From assembly GCA_030616425.1 (NCBI GenBank), contig JAUWXJ010000139.1:1-6095 (forward strand): a stretch of 6,095 nt of DNA, read 5' to 3'. Made by a program: the position numbers and the translations under genes. Below the pieces are notes generated by a model. The model ran no database searches and was not told the origin of the DNA. It saw only the letters and a program-made list of their open reading frames with translations. Below are positions 4,009 through 6,095 of the stretch, one piece after another; the first letter of the stretch is position 1, and each line of letters starts with the position of its first letter. The stretch comes from Desulfobacterales bacterium. GTDB taxonomy: Bacteria > Desulfobacterota > Desulfobacteria > Desulfobacterales > C00003060.

Positions 4009-6095
4009 CTATGCCTTTGTGACTTTTACCACCGTATCCATCCAGCGCTGCTGACCGCTTATTGGATCAGGAGAATTCGGTATAATCCAATTAGGATGAA
4101 CGCCATGTTCTGTCCACCACTTGAACTTCAGGTCTGGGTCATTTCCTTCCGACATGGGGGATTTGTTTCCAGATGCATATCGGCCGTACTCCCAGTGCCC
4201 AAGGTGATGCGAGATTGCCACGACTCCTGGCACGATCGCTTCAGTCACGTTGGCCTTGGTAATAATCTCACCGATCTCAGACTTAACCTTAATCTTGTTG
4301 CCGTGGCTGATTCCCAGGCGCTTGGCCGTTTTCGGGTTAATCAATGCCGGATTGTCGTGAGTAATCTCCGTGAGCCACTTACAGTTTGCCGACCGTGAAT
4401 GGATGTGCACGACCAGTTTATAGGTCGTCAGGATAAGCTGATCTGACCCTATCTTCTCATGCTCAGGGATGGGTATGTGGGTCGGTAAAGGTGGGAACCC
4501 CTTATTCTTCAACAGATTGGAATAGAGCTCGAAGTAACCAGATTTATTGAGCTTATCAGGATTGAATCCCTTATAAACCTTGTCGCCTATCCTCTGACCA
4601 ACATAGCCCTTGTATGCAGACTTCGTGTGTATATAACCCTTTTTCTTTGCCTCTTCTGCGCTCTTTGCCTTGGATTTGTTCCAGTTCCAGTACACTCCCG
4701 TTTGATCATCGAAGATGACACCATCTTTGCCGAGATCACCAGCCTTGACCTCCTTCTTGTACGAGTAGTACTTTGGACTGGCATTCGGGTCATGCCAGAC
4801 GCCGTGCTTCTTCATATACTCGAAGCCCCCGGCCTCCTTGACGCCCGGCGTCATCTCGCAGGATTTCTTGACAAACTCCTCCTTAGAATTAACCCCCAAA
4901 GGGAAGCCCATTCTCTTTGCAAGTTCACAGACCACATCTCCAAAGTCCCTTGACTCACCAAGTGGTTTAACCAGGGGCTGACGGATGTAGTACTCGGGAA
5001 CCTGAGTCGGTGAGACATGGTCCTCCCAGTCCCACCACTCAAGATAGGACGGATTAGGCAAGATGAGGTCAGCCAGGGCTGCCGATTCGTCATAGTAGGC
5101 GTTAACGCAGACCGTGAATGGGATCAAACTTTCATCCTTCAGGATGTCGATGTTTTCCTGAACCTCTCCGTTGGCGTACACCGGAGTATAGCAATACCAC
5201 ATGTAAACTTCGGGACGACCGGCCTTACCGTCCTTGATCATCTTGAGGACCTGGTGATTGGCGTGGTGGGTCGGATAGGCGATCTGGCCCTTGAACCCAT
5301 CAAGGATTTTGAGCGCCTTGGCCTTAGGCCCCTTAGGCCCCTTGGGGTACTTCCATTTTGCGCCCACTCCCCGACACCGCCCGCCAGGGTTGTCGATATT
5401 GCCGGTGATTGCCGCCAGCATCTGGATAGCCCGTTCGGTGTCGGTGCCGTTGTAATGGGCCACGGCCCCTCGGTAGCTGATGACGCATGCCGGTTTTGTC
5501 GTGGCGAACTCCAAGGCAAGAGACTTAATCTTGGCCGCGCTAACACCGCTGATCTTTTCGGCCCATTCCGGGGAGTATTTGGAGAGGTGAGATTTAAGAG
5601 AAGCTACCTTTTCATCTACCGTAGCCTCGTAATTCTCTGTGGCCTTTACGAATTCGAGGAAATCCTTATCATAGAGTCCCTCTTCCATGATTACATTGCA
5701 CATTGCAAGGGCAACGGCACCATCGGTCCCGGGTTTAATCGGTATCCACTCCGTGGACCTGGCAGCTGTGTTGGACAGCCTCACGTCAAAGGTAAACATT
5801 CTTACCCCTCGATCAGCCATAGCGCTGACCAATCTTTGAGCTACGGGAATAGAGTTGGTGTGGGCCTCTAAACAATTGCTGCCGAAGTTGATCACGAATT
5901 TAGTGTTGTCAAAGTCCCAGTTATCGTAGTGTTTTCCCCAGGTCAATTCTTGGGCTGTCCATTTGGCACCCTCACAAATTGATGTGTGATTGCCGATGGT
6001 CTTGGTGCCATAGGCTGGCAGGAACAAGCTTTTGACTATCTTACTGGATGAGGCCTTCATACGGCCATAGTGGAACATGAACTTCTCCGGGTGAT
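4009..6095 (-). CDS. Molybdopterin oxidoreductase catalytic subunit, Psr/Phs/Ttr/Soe-like (N-terminus beyond right edge)
   Basis: This is the catalytic subunit of a bis-MGD enzyme of the DMSO-reductase superfamily; 694 codons are visible and the frame runs open through the right edge (HPEKF precedes the Met at 6078). Numbering from that Met, TSICEGAKW (32-40) aligns with the metal-ligand region of the family and makes Cys35 (TGT, 5976-5974) the predicted Mo/W ligand. GSNCLEAHTN (67-76), VRLSNTAARSTEW (99-111), IKPGTDGAVALAM (114-126) and GNIDNPGG (226-233) are cofactor-binding blocks. The C-terminal dinucleotide-binding domain starts near 545 with LILTTYK and contains HSRSANCKWLTE (560-571). 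The overall pattern is closest, from memory, to polysulfide, thiosulfate and tetrathionate reductases and SoeA-type sulfite dehydrogenases; the substrate is not determined. The Tat signal and [4Fe-4S] motif are outside the window. No iron-sulfur or membrane subunit follows; a TorD-like chaperone does. Confidence 0.92.
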   Translation of the reverse strand, partial: HPEKFMFHYGRMKASSSKIVKSLFLPAYGTKTIGNHTSICEGAKWTAQELTWGKHYDNWDFDNTKFVINFGSNCLEAHTNSIPVAQRLVSAMADRGVRMFTFDVRLSNTAARSTEWIPIKPGTDGAVALAMCNVIMEEGLYDKDFLEFVKATENYEATVDEKVASLKSHLSKYSPEWAEKISGVSAAKIKSLALEFATTKPACVISYRGAVAHYNGTDTERAIQMLAAITGNIDNPGGRCRGVGAKWKYPKGPKGPKAKALKILDGFKGQIAYPTHHANHQVLKMIKDGKAGRPEVYMWYCYTPVYANGEVQENIDILKDESLIPFTVCVNAYYDESAALADLILPNPSYLEWWDWEDHVSPTQVPEYYIRQPLVKPLGESRDFGDVVCELAKRMGFPLGVNSKEEFVKKSCEMTPGVKEAGGFEYMKKHGVWHDPNASPKYYSYKKEVKAGDLGKDGVIFDDQTGVYWNWNKSKAKSAEEAKKKGYIHTKSAYKGYVGQRIGDKVYKGFNPDKLNKSGYFELYSNLLKNKGFPPLPTHIPIPEHEKIGSDQLILTTYKLVVHIHSRSANCKWLTEITHDNPALINPKTAKRLGISHGNKIKVKSEIGEIITKANVTEAIVPGVVAISHHLGHWEYGRYASGNKSPMSEGNDPDLKFKWWTEHGVHPNWIIPNSPDPISGQQRWMDTVVKVTKA
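5322..5339. repeat. Tandem 9-bp repeat inside the oxidoreductase gene
   Basis: CCTTAGGCC occurs twice head to tail (5322-5330, 5331-5339), with a third diverged copy (CCTTGGGGT, 5340-5348). It encodes the Lys-Gly-Pro run KGPKGPK at residues 246-252 (from Met 6078), inside a basic loop that is usually variable in length in relatives. It probably arose by slippage and is in frame. Confidence 0.6.

Noticed and set aside
3820..4398. Plus-strand ORF of 192 codons spanning the torD-oxidoreductase gap
   Set aside because: It is antisense to the start of the torD-like gene and the end of the oxidoreductase gene, and its Cys/Arg/Leu-rich translation resembles no family.
5017..5871. Long plus-strand ORF of 284 codons opposite the oxidoreductase
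   Set aside because: It lies wholly antisense to a gene with strong family motifs, and its translation shows no recognisable domain; it is a shadow of the codon bias on the other strand.
5974..5976. Selenocysteine at the predicted metal-ligand position of the oxidoreductase
   Set aside because: The codon is TGT (Cys), not TGA, and no in-frame TGA interrupts the gene.

Overview
The window is a set of co-directional genes, all on the minus strand, devoted to one theme: a molybdenum (or tungsten) enzyme of the DMSO-reductase superfamily and the proteins that build and insert its bis-pterin cofactor. In transcription order (high to low coordinates) it holds the 3' two-thirds or more of a catalytic oxidoreductase gene (4009 to the right edge), a TorD-family chaperone (3155-3895), an FmdE-family protein with a zinc ribbon (2215-2940), a molybdopterin-binding MoeA/MogA-like protein with a C-terminal cysteine cluster (1105-2136), MobB (291-818) and the first 98 codons of MobA (1-294, cut by the left edge). 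Two short ORFs (898-1035 and 3050-3151) lie in gaps and are only possible genes.

The oxidoreductase resembles the sulfur-compound branch (polysulfide, thiosulfate and tetrathionate reductases, sulfite dehydrogenase SoeA). Its substrate cannot be fixed from sequence. A Cys is predicted as the metal ligand. The N-terminus, where a Tat signal and [4Fe-4S] site would be, lies beyond the right edge, and so would any iron-sulfur and membrane subunits, since none follows the catalytic gene. The chaperone would bind and proofread the apo-enzyme. The MoeA-like protein would bind molybdopterin or take part in metal insertion. MobA adds GMP to make the dinucleotide cofactor and MobB assists it. FmdE has no settled role outside methanogens, but its position here favours metal or cofactor handling.

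There are probably several transcription units. A 214-bp gap (2941-3154) between the chaperone and FmdE genes contains a perfect 8+8 inverted repeat, a candidate operator. The 286-bp gap before mobB (819-1104) has two small palindromes. mobB and mobA overlap by ATGA and are surely co-transcribed.

Gene content (FmdE family beside a Cys-tailed MoeA-like protein, TorD, a Psr/Phs/Soe-like enzyme) suggests an anaerobic bacterium such as a Desulfobacterota- or Nitrospirota-type sulfur or sulfate metaboliser. This is inference and no taxonomic marker is present. Base composition is uneven: hand-counted 60-base lines give about 63% G+C in the FmdE and MoeA-like genes and about 43% in torD-like and mobB, so the block may have been assembled from different sources. 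I saw no rRNA, tRNA, CRISPR array, transposase or insertion sequence.
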